From positions 1 through 64,000 of the forward strand of contig NZ_BMWH01000015.1 in the NCBI RefSeq assembly GCF_014651135.1: DNA of 64,000 bases. Reading direction: 5' to 3'. A program made the position numbers and the translations under genes. This document shows positions 42,245 through 51,200 of this stretch, piece after piece. The stretch is from Streptomyces echinoruber (GTDB lineage Bacteria; Actinomycetota; Actinomycetes; Streptomycetales; Streptomycetaceae). Numbering within the stretch: position 1 is the first letter of the stretch; every line of letters starts with the position of its first letter. A model generated the notes under the pieces. It searched no databases, was not told the DNA's origin, and saw only the letters and a list, made by a program, of their open reading frames with translations.

Positions 42245-43926
42245 AGCAGGGCCTCCGGGATGTCCAGGTGGCGGGCGCGCAGCCACTCGCCGAGGGCCTT
42301 GGCCTGCGGGTCGAAACGGTGGCGGGCGGCGGCACCGTCGCCGAGGAGCCCCTCGACGACGAAGTTCAGGGCGCGCAGGTTCGGCAACAGGTGCCGGTGG
42401 ACGGGGAGATCACGGCTCTCCGGGATCAACTCCCGGAAGCGGTCCACCGTCAGTGTGTGGGCGAGCCAGCGCCAGGCGTCGTCCGTGCGGGCCCACACGC
42501 CGACGTTGGCGTCGCCGCCCTTGTCGCCGCTGCGGGCGCCGGCGACCAGGCCGAGCGGGGCGCGGCGGGTGGGTCCGGGGGGCGGCGGACCGGGCGGGAG
42601 CGGCGGCGGTACGTCCGCCAGGGGCCGCGTGTCCGGGGGCGGCTCCACGCGGACACGGCGGCCGTCGGGCAGGACGGCCACGTGGTCGACCGCTCCTTGG
42701 GGGACGGTCGCCGCCTCGAACACCCCGTAGGGCGCGGCCTTCCCGGGCGGCGCGAGCACGTGGAAGCCGGGGTAGCTGGCCAGCGCCAGCTCGACCGCGG
42801 CCGCGCCCAGCGCCCGCCCCACGACCGTCTCGTCCCGGTCCCGTACGACGAGCCGCAGCAGCGCACTGGCGGTCTCCTCGGTGCCGGCGTCGGCCCGGTC
42901 GGTGCGCACGAGTTCCCAACGCGCCTCGGCCGGCGGGGACTTGGCGAGCGCGTCCGCCATCTGCCGTTTCACCAGGGCGGCCTTGGCGTCGATGTCGAGA
43001 CCGGTGAGGACGAAGACGACCTCGTTGCGGTGGCCGCCCAGACGGGTGCGGCCGACCTTGAGCGTCGGAGGCGGCGGCTCGCCGCGCACGCCCTCGACCC
43101 GCACCCGGTCCGGCCCGTCCTGGCGCAGCCGTACGGTGTCCAGACGCGCGGTGACGTCCGGTCCCGCGTACCGGGCGCCCGCCGTCTCGTACAGCAGTTG
43201 CGCGGTGACCGTGCCGGTGTCGACGAAGCCGCCGGTGCCGGGGTGCTTGCCGATCACGCTGCTGCCGTCGGCGTGGACCTCGGCGAGCGGGAAGCCGGGG
43301 CGGTGCACGTCGCCGTCGCCGAAGAAGGCGTAGTTGCCGCCGGTGGCCTGGGCGCCGCACTCCAGCACATGCCCGGCGACGACCGCGCCCGCGAGCCGGT
43401 CGTACGCGTCCGGCCCCCAGCCGAAGTGCGCGGCGGCGGGACCGGTGACCAGGGCCGCGTCGGTGACCCGCCCGGTGACCACCACGTCGGCGCCGGCCCG
43501 CAGGCAGGCGGCGATGCCGAACCCGCCGAGGTAGGCGTGCGCGGTGAGGCTGCCCGGGTGGCGCGCGGTGAGGTCGTCGCCCTCGACGTGCGCGACCCGC
43601 ACCGGCAGCCCGAGCCGGCCGGCCAGCTCCCGTACGGCGCCGGCGAGCCCGGCCGGGTTGAGGCCGCCGGCGTTGGTGACGATCCGCACGCCCCGCTCGT
43701 GGGCCAGGCCCAGGCACTCCTCCAGTTGCCGCAGAAAGGTGCGGGCGTACCCGGCGGAGGGGCCGGAGGGGTCCTTCAGGCGGTCGCGGCCCAGGATCAG
43801 CATGGTCAGCTCGGCGAGGTAGTCGCCGGTCAGGACGTCCAGGTCACCGCCGGTGAGCATCTCGCGCATCGCGTCGAAACGGTCGCCGTAGAAGCCGGAG
43901 GCGTTGCCTATGCGCAGGGGCCTCAC
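42241..43926 (-). CDS. AtuA-like acyclic terpene utilisation protein (DUF1446)
   Basis: 561 residues; GTG 43926 overlaps the upstream stop (GTGA). LRIGNASGFYGDRFDAMREM, LTGDYLAELTMLILGRDR, VTNAGGLNP and GARSGDKGGDANVGVWAR are hallmarks of the DUF1446/AtuA group, found in citronellol/geraniol (Atu) and leucine-type operons. Its biochemical step is not settled; lyase or hydratase-like roles are proposed. With carboxylase and dehydrogenase it points to degradation of a branched isoprenoid-like acyl-CoA. Confidence 0.9.
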   Translation of the reverse strand: MRPLRIGNASGFYGDRFDAMREMLTGGDLDVLTGDYLAELTMLILGRDRLKDPSGPSAGYARTFLRQLEECLGLAHERGVRIVTNAGGLNPAGLAGAVRELAGRLGLPVRVAHVEGDDLTARHPGSLTAHAYLGGFGIAACLRAGADVVVTGRVTDAALVTGPAAAHFGWGPDAYDRLAGAVVAGHVLECGAQATGGNYAFFGDGDVHRPGFPLAEVHADGSSVIGKHPGTGGFVDTGTVTAQLLYETAGARYAGPDVTARLDTVRLRQDGPDRVRVEGVRGEPPPPTLKVGRTRLGGHRNEVVFVLTGLDIDAKAALVKRQMADALAKSPPAEARWELVRTDRADAGTEETASALLRLVVRDRDETVVGRALGAAAVELALASYPGFHVLAPPGKAAPYGVFEAATVPQGAVDHVAVLPDGRRVRVEPPPDTRPLADVPPPLPPGPPPPGPTRRAPLGLVAGARSGDKGGDANVGVWARTDDAWRWLAHTLTVDRFRELIPESRDLPVHRHLLPNLRALNFVVEGLLGDGAAARHRFDPQAKALGEWLRARHLDIPEALL

Positions 43927-44906
43927 CGGGGGGTCTCCTTTGGGGGGCGGGGGGCGTCTTGGGGTGGGCGGGTGGCGTCTTGGGGCGGGCCGGCCGCGTT
44001 CTCGGGCGGGCGGGTGGTGCTCTTGGGCGGGTGGGTGGCTTTCTCCGGTGGGCGGGTGGCTTTCTCCGGTGGGCGAGTGGCCTCCTTCGGTGGGCGGGTG
44101 ACGTCTTGGGGCGGGCCGGCGGAGCCTTTCGGCGGGCGGCCGGCGCCGGGCGGGCCCGCGAAGGCCTGCGCTACGTCCAGCCACCGCTCGGCGTCCGGTC
44201 CCTCGGCGCGGACGGCGAGGTCGGCGCGGTGGGCGCGCTGCGTGACCAGCAGGCAGAAGTCGAGGGCGGGCCCGGTGACACGCTGGGCGGCGTCCTCGGG
44301 GCCGTACGCCCACCGCTCGCCGTCCGGCGCGGTGACCTCGACGCGGAACTCCTCGGCGGGCGGGGTGAGCCCGTGCGCGCGGAAGGCGTAGTCGCGGGCG
44401 CGCACGCCGATGCGGACGACGTGCCGGAGCCGGGCGGTGGGGGCGCGTACGACGCCGAGCGCGTCGGCGACGTCCTGGCCGTGGGCCCAGGTCTCCATCA
44501 GGCGGGCGGAGGCCATGGAGGCGGCGGACATGGGCGGGCCGTACCAGGGGAAACGGACGCCGGGCGGAGCCGCCCGCAGCGCGGCCTCCAGGGCGGCGCG
44601 CCCCGCACGCCAGCGGGCGAGCAGCCGGCCGGGCGGCAGTCCGGTGCCTTCCTCGGCGCCCTCGTCGACGAACGTGCCGGGCGCGGCCGCCGCCTTCGCG
44701 GCCAGCTCCTGGAAGGCCCCCGGGTCGGTCACCGCGAGCAGGGCGCCGCGGTCGGTCCAGGCCAGGTGCGCGATCTGGTGGGCGACGCTCCAGCCGGGCG
44801 CGGGGGTCGGCCGCCGCCAGTCGTCCTCCCCCAGCTCCCCCACCAGCCGGTCGAGTTCCTCGCTCTCCCCGCGCAGATCGTCGATCACGCGTGTCGGATC
44901 GGACAC
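43923..44906 (-). CDS. TIGR03084-type (DinB/maleylpyruvate-isomerase fold) protein with repeat tail
   Basis: 327 residues. DWRRPTPAPGWSVAHQIAHL (metal-binding His), METWAHGQDVADALG and FCLLVTQRAHRADL match the TIGR03084 family of putative metal-binding proteins that accompany AtuA-like genes. The family normally ends near AQAFAGPPGAGR, about residue 257. Here about 70 extra residues follow, made of ten heptads of the form [RGH]-P-P-x-x-x-x, from a 21-bp minisatellite. First gene of the acyl-CoA operon. Confidence 0.85.
   Translation of the reverse strand: MSDPTRVIDDLRGESEELDRLVGELGEDDWRRPTPAPGWSVAHQIAHLAWTDRGALLAVTDPGAFQELAAKAAAAPGTFVDEGAEEGTGLPPGRLLARWRAGRAALEAALRAAPPGVRFPWYGPPMSAASMASARLMETWAHGQDVADALGVVRAPTARLRHVVRIGVRARDYAFRAHGLTPPAEEFRVEVTAPDGERWAYGPEDAAQRVTGPALDFCLLVTQRAHRADLAVRAEGPDAERWLDVAQAFAGPPGAGRPPKGSAGPPQDVTRPPKEATRPPEKATRPPEKATHPPKSTTRPPENAAGPPQDATRPPQDAPRPPKETPR
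43930..44142. repeat. 21-bp coding minisatellite at the 3' end of the TIGR03084 gene
   Basis: About ten 21-bp units (core GGTGGGCGGGTGG on the plus strand) encode a C-terminal tail of Pro-Pro heptads. The array ends at the stop codon and at the start of the next gene, so copy number changes only the tail. Confidence 0.85.
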
Positions 44907-45074
44907 GGGCGCTCCCCTCGGGCACGGCGGTGTGCTGGGCGGTGCCCGAGGAGCATGACAGCGGGGCAGGAAACAAGCAAGCGTGCTTGCATGATTTCCG
45001 GCCGCAAGGATGCCCGCGCGGGCTCCGGTGCCGGTATGCCGGTACCGGAGCCGGTGTCGCTGCCGACGGGACCG
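44907..45074. other. Intergenic region before the acyl-CoA operon
   Basis: 168 bases upstream of the operon's first gene. An AT-richer patch ACAAGCAAGCGTGCTTGCAT (about 44974-44993) contains the palindrome GCAAGCGTGCTTGC, a candidate site for the operon's TetR regulator. Confidence 0.5.
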
Positions 45075-46154
45075 TCAGCCCGCGCCCGCGGCGCCCGGGG
45101 CGTCCGTGGCCTCCGTGGCCTCCGTGGCCTCCGTGGCCTCCGTGGCCTCCGTGGCCTCCGTGGCGTCCGTGGCGTCCGCGGCACCCTTCTCGACCGCCTT
45201 GGCCCGTCCCGCCTGTCCCGCCCGTCCCGCCTGCGTCCGCACCGCGCCCATGCTCGCCGCGATGACCAGGGCGATGGCGACGGCCTCGGCCGGGGACAGG
45301 GACTGGCCCAGGACCAGGAAGCCGGCCGTCGCGGCGAGGGCGGGTTCCAGGCTCATCAGGACGGCGAAGGTGGCGGCGGGCAGGCGGCGCAGGGCGAGGA
45401 GCTCGAGGGTGTAGGGCAGGACGGAGGACAGGCAGGCCACGCCGGCGCCCAGACCGAGGGTGACCGGGTCGAGGAGCCGGGTGCCCGCCTCGGCGACGCC
45501 CAGCGGCAGGAAGGCGACGGCGGCGACCGTCATGGCGAGCGCGAGCCCGTCGGCCTGAGGGAAGCGGCGGCCGGTGCGGGCGCTGAAGACGATGTACGCG
45601 GCCCACATGCAGCCGGCGCCCAGCGCCAAGACGACGCCGACCGGGTCGAGGCCGCCGAAGCCGCCGCCGCTGAGCAGGAAGACGCCGGCGAGGGCGAGCG
45701 CGGCCCACAGCACGTTGATCGCGCGGCGGGAGGTGACGACGGACAGGGCGAGCGGGCCGAGCACCTCCAGGGTGACGGCGGGGCCGAGCGGGATGCGGGC
45801 GATGGCCTGGTAGAAGAGCCCGTTCATGGCGCCCATGACGAAGCCGAAGGCGACGACCGTGCCCCAGTCGGCGCGGGCGTGGCCGCGCAGACGGGGGCGG
45901 CAGGCCACGAGCAGCACGACGGCGGCCACGAACAGCCGCAGGGCCACCACGCCGAGGGCACCGGCCCGCGGCATCAGCGTCACGGCGAGGGCGCCGCCGA
46001 ACTGGACGGAGACGCCTCCGGCGAGGACGAGACCGACCGGCCCGAGGGAACCGCCCCCTCGGCGCGCGCCGCCGCTCGGCGCGGCCGGGGATGCCGGGGC
46101 GGGAGCCGTCGGCGGGGCGGGGGTCGCGGGGGTGGGGTGGCTGTCCACGGGCAT
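45075..46154 (-). CDS. EamA/DMT-family transporter with repeat tail
   Basis: 359 residues; ATG 46154 (MPVDSHPTP) chosen because upstream in-frame sequence is not coding in character. Ten hydrophobic segments fall in two EamA halves (GPVGLVLAGGVSVQFGGALA near 40; later WAAYIVFSARTGRRF). It resembles RhtA-like amino-acid/metabolite exporters. The C-terminus is ATDATEATEATEAT and so on, a pure nine-base coding repeat, before the stop. Confidence 0.85.
   Translation of the reverse strand: MPVDSHPTPATPAPPTAPAPASPAAPSGGARRGGGSLGPVGLVLAGGVSVQFGGALAVTLMPRAGALGVVALRLFVAAVVLLVACRPRLRGHARADWGTVVAFGFVMGAMNGLFYQAIARIPLGPAVTLEVLGPLALSVVTSRRAINVLWAALALAGVFLLSGGGFGGLDPVGVVLALGAGCMWAAYIVFSARTGRRFPQADGLALAMTVAAVAFLPLGVAEAGTRLLDPVTLGLGAGVACLSSVLPYTLELLALRRLPAATFAVLMSLEPALAATAGFLVLGQSLSPAEAVAIALVIAASMGAVRTQAGRAGQAGRAKAVEKGAADATDATEATEATEATEATEATEATDAPGAAGAG
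45100..45178. repeat. 9-bp coding microsatellite at the 3' end of the EamA gene
   Basis: About eight to nine units of GTGGCCTCC (plus strand) encode Glu/Asp-Ala-Thr triplets in the last 30 residues of the transporter. The units are almost identical, hence recent expansion. Confidence 0.9.
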
Positions 46155-46350
46155 CAACTCGGAATTCGTCCAGCACGGTGCACTTCGGAGTCCAGGGTAA
46201 TGGACCCAAGTCAGGTGTGTGAAGCCGTTTTGGCCCTGTCTCTTGTCCGTGAAAGCGGAAGGCGATGAACGCCGACAAGAGCGTGGGCCCGGAGTTCCGG
46301 AGTCCAGGTCCTCCACCCTCAGCCCGTCGGCCGACGGCTACCGACACACA

Positions 46351-46384
46351 GCGCCCCGCTTCCCAGGACCAGGGAGCGGGGCGC
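46351..46384 (-). terminator. Hairpin terminator
   Basis: GCGCCCCGCTTCCC and GGGAGCGGGGCGC pair with a single bulged base. It lies 14 bases beyond the stop of the minus-strand gene at 46398 and should terminate it. Confidence 0.75.
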
Positions 46385-46397
46385 CGCGCATGACCGG

Positions 46398-46763
46398 TCA
46401 GGCCAGGGACGTCGCGATGGCCTCGAAGATGTCGGCGTCAGTCTCCTGCTGCCACGTCGGCAGAGCGGGCCAGTCGGCCACGTACGCCGGCTTGGGGTCC
46501 TCGAAATGCTTGTACATCTGCGCGGTCCAGCACGTCGCGACGAAACGCCCCTTCTGCTCGCGCGACAGGCGGGACGCGTGCCCACCGCTCAGTTCGAGGA
46601 ACTGGCGCACCTGCTCGTACACGGCGCCGGCAGCCTCGCGCTCCCACTCGGGCGTCTCCTCCCACGGAGTCACATAGCTCGGCTTCGGCTCGCCGGGGAA
46701 GTACTTGCGCACTCCAGCGATCCACGCTTCACGGAACAGTCGAGCGCCCGCGGCTTCCGACAT
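46398..46763 (-). CDS. Hypothetical protein with internal duplication
   Basis: 121 residues; ATG 46763 has AAGGGA six bases upstream and is preferred to ATG 46790. Two related halves are visible: KYFPGEPKPSYVTPWEETPE and KHFEDPKPAYVADWPALPTW, each followed by a Glu-rich helix. The repeated P-K-P-x-Y-V-x-x-W motif suggests an internal duplication. No known function; unrelated to its neighbours. Confidence 0.75.
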   Translation of the reverse strand: MSEAAGARLFREAWIAGVRKYFPGEPKPSYVTPWEETPEWEREAAGAVYEQVRQFLELSGGHASRLSREQKGRFVATCWTAQMYKHFEDPKPAYVADWPALPTWQQETDADIFEAIATSLA

Positions 46764-47304
46764 GCCCATCCCTTCCGTCAGGTTGTGCACAGTACGCCGA
46801 TCTCGGCGTCCAACTCGGCCACGCGGCGATCCTGCCCCAAAGAGCCGAGTTCTGCGCGCAACATCTGGAGTCTCCGGACAGCTTATTCAGACCCTGACTA
46901 TCAAGCCCCGGGCTTCGTGGGCGACGGATGGGTTAGTTTTCAGGGCAGGTCGCCGTCAGCGTGACGGCGCCTCCAGAGCGCCTTTTTCAGGGCGTCCAGG
47001 GCCAGGCCGGTGTGCAGGGAGGTGGTGACCTGCCGACCCGCCCACCAACCACCCGTGGGAAGGCAGCGGCCGCCGCGCACCGGTTCAGCGGCTTCAGCCG
47101 TCAGTCCCGAGCGGCGGAGAGTGGCATGAAAGGCGGCTGGAGGTACCGACTTTGCTGATTGCGGATGTTGTTATTGCCCTTCGGTGGGCGGCAAGCTCTG
47201 GGCTTCCTCAATTCAAGATTTTCTGCTTGACCGGTTGATCGACCGTGCGTGAGTGTCCTGGACGCGTCAGCTCCCACGGGGGGAGGGGCGGTGAAAGGAC
47301 GACC
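46764..47304. other. 541-base intergenic region with IS3 remnant
   Basis: Base composition is lower than average (for example TTGCTGATTGCGGATGTTGT near 47152). Apart from the IS3 fragment (46940-47032) no gene is supported. The last 80 bases lead into the secreted-protein gene with SD AAAGGA. Confidence 0.5.
46940..47032 (-). pseudogene. Remnant of an IS3-family transposase
   Basis: Thirty codons read QVTTSLHTGLALDALKKALW, then RRRHADGDLP and stop. This is the conserved stretch of IS3-family OrfB in the DDE domain (preceding the H-H-S-D-R-G motif, which is missing). Both ends are cut. It is a small relic of an IS insertion. Confidence 0.8.
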
Positions 47305-47745
47305 ATGCGTCTGGGAGTGAGGCGTGCCGCGGCCACGACCACCGCGGTGGCGCTCATCGTGCTGAGTCTGGGCAGCGGTGTCGCGGTGGCCGACGATGTT
47401 CCGGCAGACACCGGTGTGGTGATCAACACGGATCCGCCGCAGGAGACCGACCCGGCCGACACCGGCCTGGTGGACGTACCCGCGGACCGGTTCGACGCGG
47501 AGCCCGACATCCCGGGCGGCGACGACACCGGGCCCGGCAACCACCCCGGCGGCGACCTGTGCGACCGCACCGCCGTCTCCACCCCGGCGCACAAGACCAC
47601 GCACGCCCCCTACGGCGTGTACCGGCTGCGCAACCAGGGCACGAGCTACCTCCTCTACAGCAACTTCCGGACTTCCGCGAAGAGCACCGTCACCGGCTGC
47701 ACCCCGCACCACGTGGGCTGGTACATCTGGGAGACGAGCAACTGA
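47305..47745 (+). CDS. Secreted protein of unknown function
   Basis: 146 residues with SD AAAGGA. A signal peptide is clear: basic MRLGVRR, hydrophobic ATTTAVALIVLSLGSG, cleavage near VAVA-DD. The mature part is acidic and Asp/Pro-rich, then ends in a compact domain with Cys and aromatic residues (YGVYRLRNQGTSYLLYSNF, HHVGWYIWETSN). No homologue recognised. The next gene starts one base into its stop codon. Confidence 0.75.
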   Translation: MRLGVRRAAATTTAVALIVLSLGSGVAVADDVPADTGVVINTDPPQETDPADTGLVDVPADRFDAEPDIPGGDDTGPGNHPGGDLCDRTAVSTPAHKTTHAPYGVYRLRNQGTSYLLYSNFRTSAKSTVTGCTPHHVGWYIWETSN

Positions 47746-48263
47746 TGACGCTCACCAACAGCCCCGCCCGCGTGGCCGGTTGCGTGCTCGTGGCCGCCGC
47801 GGTGATGGCCGGCTGCAGCTCCCGCCAGGACGGCCCCGCCCGCAGCCGCCCGGGTCCGGCGTCGAGTGCGCCACCGGCCACGGCGTCCTCCGGCGCGAGC
47901 GTGGATCCGTACGCGCCGTCGGTGGCCAAGGTCCCCGACATCGCCTCGGACGGCATCACGAAACTGGTGTCGGCCACCGAGGTCACGGGCAGCGCGGTCC
48001 ATCCCCTTCCGGGCGGGGTGAAGGCGGGCAGGACACTGGCGATCGCGGTCAACTGCGCGGGCGCGGGAAAGATCACCGTGCGCGTGCGGCCGACCGGCAC
48101 CTCCTTCCTCTTGCAGTGCGAGAAGGGGAAGGTGCTGCCCGCCATGAACGAGATCCAGTTGAGCGAGAGCCACCCCGACAGTTCTCTGCAATTCACCGCG
48201 GGCGCGGGCGTCACGTGGTCGTTCGCGGCGGGCTGGGATCCTCACCCCCCTGAACGGCGGTAA
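47745..48263 (+). CDS. Putative lipoprotein
   Basis: 172 residues; ATG shares one base with the preceding TGA (coupled). A lipoprotein signal with lipobox VMAGC (Cys near residue 24) is followed by a Ser/Pro/Ala linker and a domain from about 60 with one Cys pair (VNCAGAG, LLQCEKG). Probably acts outside the cell together with the preceding secreted protein. Its 3' end overlaps the convergent dehydrogenase gene by 53 bases. Confidence 0.75.
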   Translation: MTLTNSPARVAGCVLVAAAVMAGCSSRQDGPARSRPGPASSAPPATASSGASVDPYAPSVAKVPDIASDGITKLVSATEVTGSAVHPLPGGVKAGRTLAIAVNCAGAGKITVRVRPTGTSFLLQCEKGKVLPAMNEIQLSESHPDSSLQFTAGAGVTWSFAAGWDPHPPERR

Positions 48264-51200
48264 GAAAGCCCCGTCTCGGGGAGGGAAACCCGTCCTGCGG
48301 ACCGTCCCGTGGCCCGTCCCGCGGACCGTCCTCCAGTTCCTCCTCCAGTTCTTCCTCCAGCCCCTCCGCCAGCACCTCCGCCAGGTGCCGCCCCCGCACC
48401 CCGGCCAGTTGTTCGAGCTGTGTGCGGCAGGAGAAGCCGTCGGCGAGGATCACCGTGCCGTCGGGTGCGGACCGCACGGCGGGCAGGAGCTGCTCCTCGG
48501 CGCAGGCGCGGGAGACAGCGAAGTGGCCCGGTTCGAAGCCGAAGTTCCCGGCCAGGCCGCAGCAGCCGCCGCTCAGGTCGCCGGTGAGGCCGGCGGCGGT
48601 GCGCAGGCGGCGGTCGGGGGCGTCGCCGAGGACGGCGTGCTGATGGCAGTGGGTCTGCCCGGCGACGGGGCGGTCCAGGCGCGGCGGGCGCCAGCCGGGG
48701 GCGTGGCGTTCCAGGGCCTCGGCGAAGGTGAGGACGCGGTCGGCGAGGCGGCGGGCGCGCGGGTCGCCGGGCAGCAGTTCGGGCAGGTCGGTGCGGAGCG
48801 CGGCGGCGCAGCTCGGCTCCAGGACGACGACCGGGACGGCGGCGGCGAGGACCGGTTCCATCAGGTCGAGGGTGCGGCGCAGCACCGTGCGGGCGCGGTC
48901 GAGCTGGCCGGTGGAGACGTACGTCAGTCCGCAGCACACTCGGCCCCGGCCGCGCAGCACCGCCGGCGGGCCGAGCGTCCGCGACCGTCCGTCCCCGATG
49001 GGCGCGGGGCGCAGGCGCAGGGTCGGCGGGAGGGCCACGCGCAGCCCGGCGGCCCGCAGGACGCGCACGGCCGCGCGGCCCACGGAGGGCGAGAAGTGCT
49101 CGGTGAAGGTGTCCGGCCACAGCACCACCAGCGGGCCACTCCCGCGCCCCGCTTCCCCGTTCCCGTGCGCCGCTTCCCCGCTTCCGCGCACCGCTCCCTC
49201 GTCCCCGCGCCCCGCTCCCCCGCTTCCGCGCCCCGCTTCCCCGTTCCCACGCCCCGCTCCCCCGCTTCCGCGCCCCGCTTCCCCGTTCCCACGCCCCGCT
49301 CCCCCGCTGCGGCGCCACCAGCGGCTGAACGGCTCGGCCGCCAGGCGCGGCAGGTCCCGCTCCGGGGCGATCCCGCCCAGCCACTTGGCCGCCGACGCCA
49401 CCGGGCGGACGGAGGCGAGCGCGTTGACGACGGGTGCGGTGCGGGTGGCGGCGACCGCGCGCAGCCACTCGGGCAGCCGGCCCATGCTGTGGTGGGCGGC
49501 CGGACGGCGCCGCCCCCGGTAGTGCTGGTGCAGGAACTCCGCCTTGTACGTGGCCATGTCGACCCCGACGGGGCAGTCGGAGCGGCACCCCTTGCAGGCC
49601 AGGCACAGATCCAGCGCCTCGCGCACCTCCGCCGACCGCCAGCCGTCGGTGACGACCTCGCCGGCGAGCATCTCGTGCAGCAGCCGGGCCCGTCCGCGCG
49701 TGGAGTGCCGTTCCTCGCCGGTGACGCGGAACGACGGGCACATCACCTCCGGCCCGGACACCGCCGTCGTACGGCATTTGGCGACGCCCACGCAGCGGCG
49801 GACGGCGGCGGAGAAGTCGCCGCCGTCGGCGCGGTAGCCGAAGGCGACGCCGGCCGGGCGGTGCGGGAGGACGGCGAAGCGCAGGTCGGCGTCGAGGGGC
49901 GCGGGCCGCACCAGCCTGCCCGGGTTGAGCAGGTCGTCGGGGTCCCAGACGGCCTTGGCGCGCTCGAAGAGGGTGACCGTCTCCGCGCCGTACATTTTCG
50001 GCAGCAGCTCGGCGCGCGCCTGGCCGTCGCCGTGCTCCCCGGACAGCGACCCGCCGTGCGCCACGACCAGGTCGGCCAGTTCCTCGGAGAAGCGCCGGAA
50101 GCGCGCCACGCCCCGCGTGCTCAGCAGGTCGAAGTCGATGCGGACGTGGACGCAGCCGTCGCCGAAGTGCCCGTACGGCGTGCCGCGCAGCCCGTGCGCG
50201 GCCAGCAGGGCGCGGAACTCGCGCAGGTAGGCGCCGAGCCGGGCGGGCGGCACCGCGCAGTCCTCCCAGCCGGGCCAGGCCTCCGAGCCGTCCGGCATCC
50301 GGGTCGCCGTGCCGCTGGCGTCCTCGCGGATCCGCCACAGCGCCCGCTGCCCGGCCGGGTCGGTGACGACCACGGCGTCCACGACGTCGGCCGCGCGTAC
50401 GACGGCGTCCGCCCGCGCGCGTGCCTGCGCCCGCGTTTCCCCGCCCATCTCCACGAACAGCCAGGCCCCGCCCCGCGGCAGCCCGGCCGTGCCCGGCGGC
50501 ACCAGGTCGGCGGCCATGCCCTCCACCGTCAGCGGCCGGTGCGCCGGCAGGCCGGCCGCGGCCTCGGCGGCGGCGCTCTCGTCGGCGTACCCCAGCACCG
50601 CCAGCACGCGCGCGGGGGGCGTCTCGACGAGCCGGACCACCGCCTCGGTGAGCACGCCGAGGGTGCCCTCGGAGCCGCAGAAGGAGCGGGCCACGTCGGC
50701 GCCGCGCTCCGGCAGCAGCGCGTCCAGCGCGTACCCGGAGATGCGGCGGGGCAGGTGCGGGAACCCGGTGCGCAGCCGCGCCAGCTCGCCCTCGACCAGC
50801 GCCCGCAGTCCCTCGGGCGCGCCCGCCCACTCCCGCCCGAGTGTCAGCCGCCGCCCGCGCGCGGTGACGACGGACAGCTCCCGCACACTGTCCGCCGTGG
50901 TGCCCCACGCCACCGAGTGGGACCCGCAGGAGTTGTTGCCGATCATCCCGCCGAGTGTGCACCGGCCGTGCGTGGAGGGGTCCGGCCCGAACCGCAGCCC
51001 GTGCGGCGCGGCCGCCTCCTGCAGCCGGTCCAGCACCAGTCCCGGCTGCACCACCGCGGTGCGCGCCGCGGGGTCGAGGGCGAGCAGCCGGTTCATGTGC
51101 CGCGTGAAGTCCAGCACCACGCCGTCGCCCGTCGCGTTCCCCGCGATCGACGTGCCCCCGCCCCGCGCCACCACCGGCACCCCGTGCCCCCGGCACACCT

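Noticed and set aside
38861..42730. A plus-strand open frame of about 1,290 codons across the carboxylase genes
   Set aside because: It is antisense to three well-supported coupled genes, is His/Val/Gly-rich as expected of a shadow frame in GC-rich DNA, and shows no domain or SD.
42216..43007. Plus-strand frame of 263 codons and other antisense frames over the AtuA-like gene
   Set aside because: Arg/Pro/Gly-rich shadow without SD, opposite a gene with family signatures over its full length.
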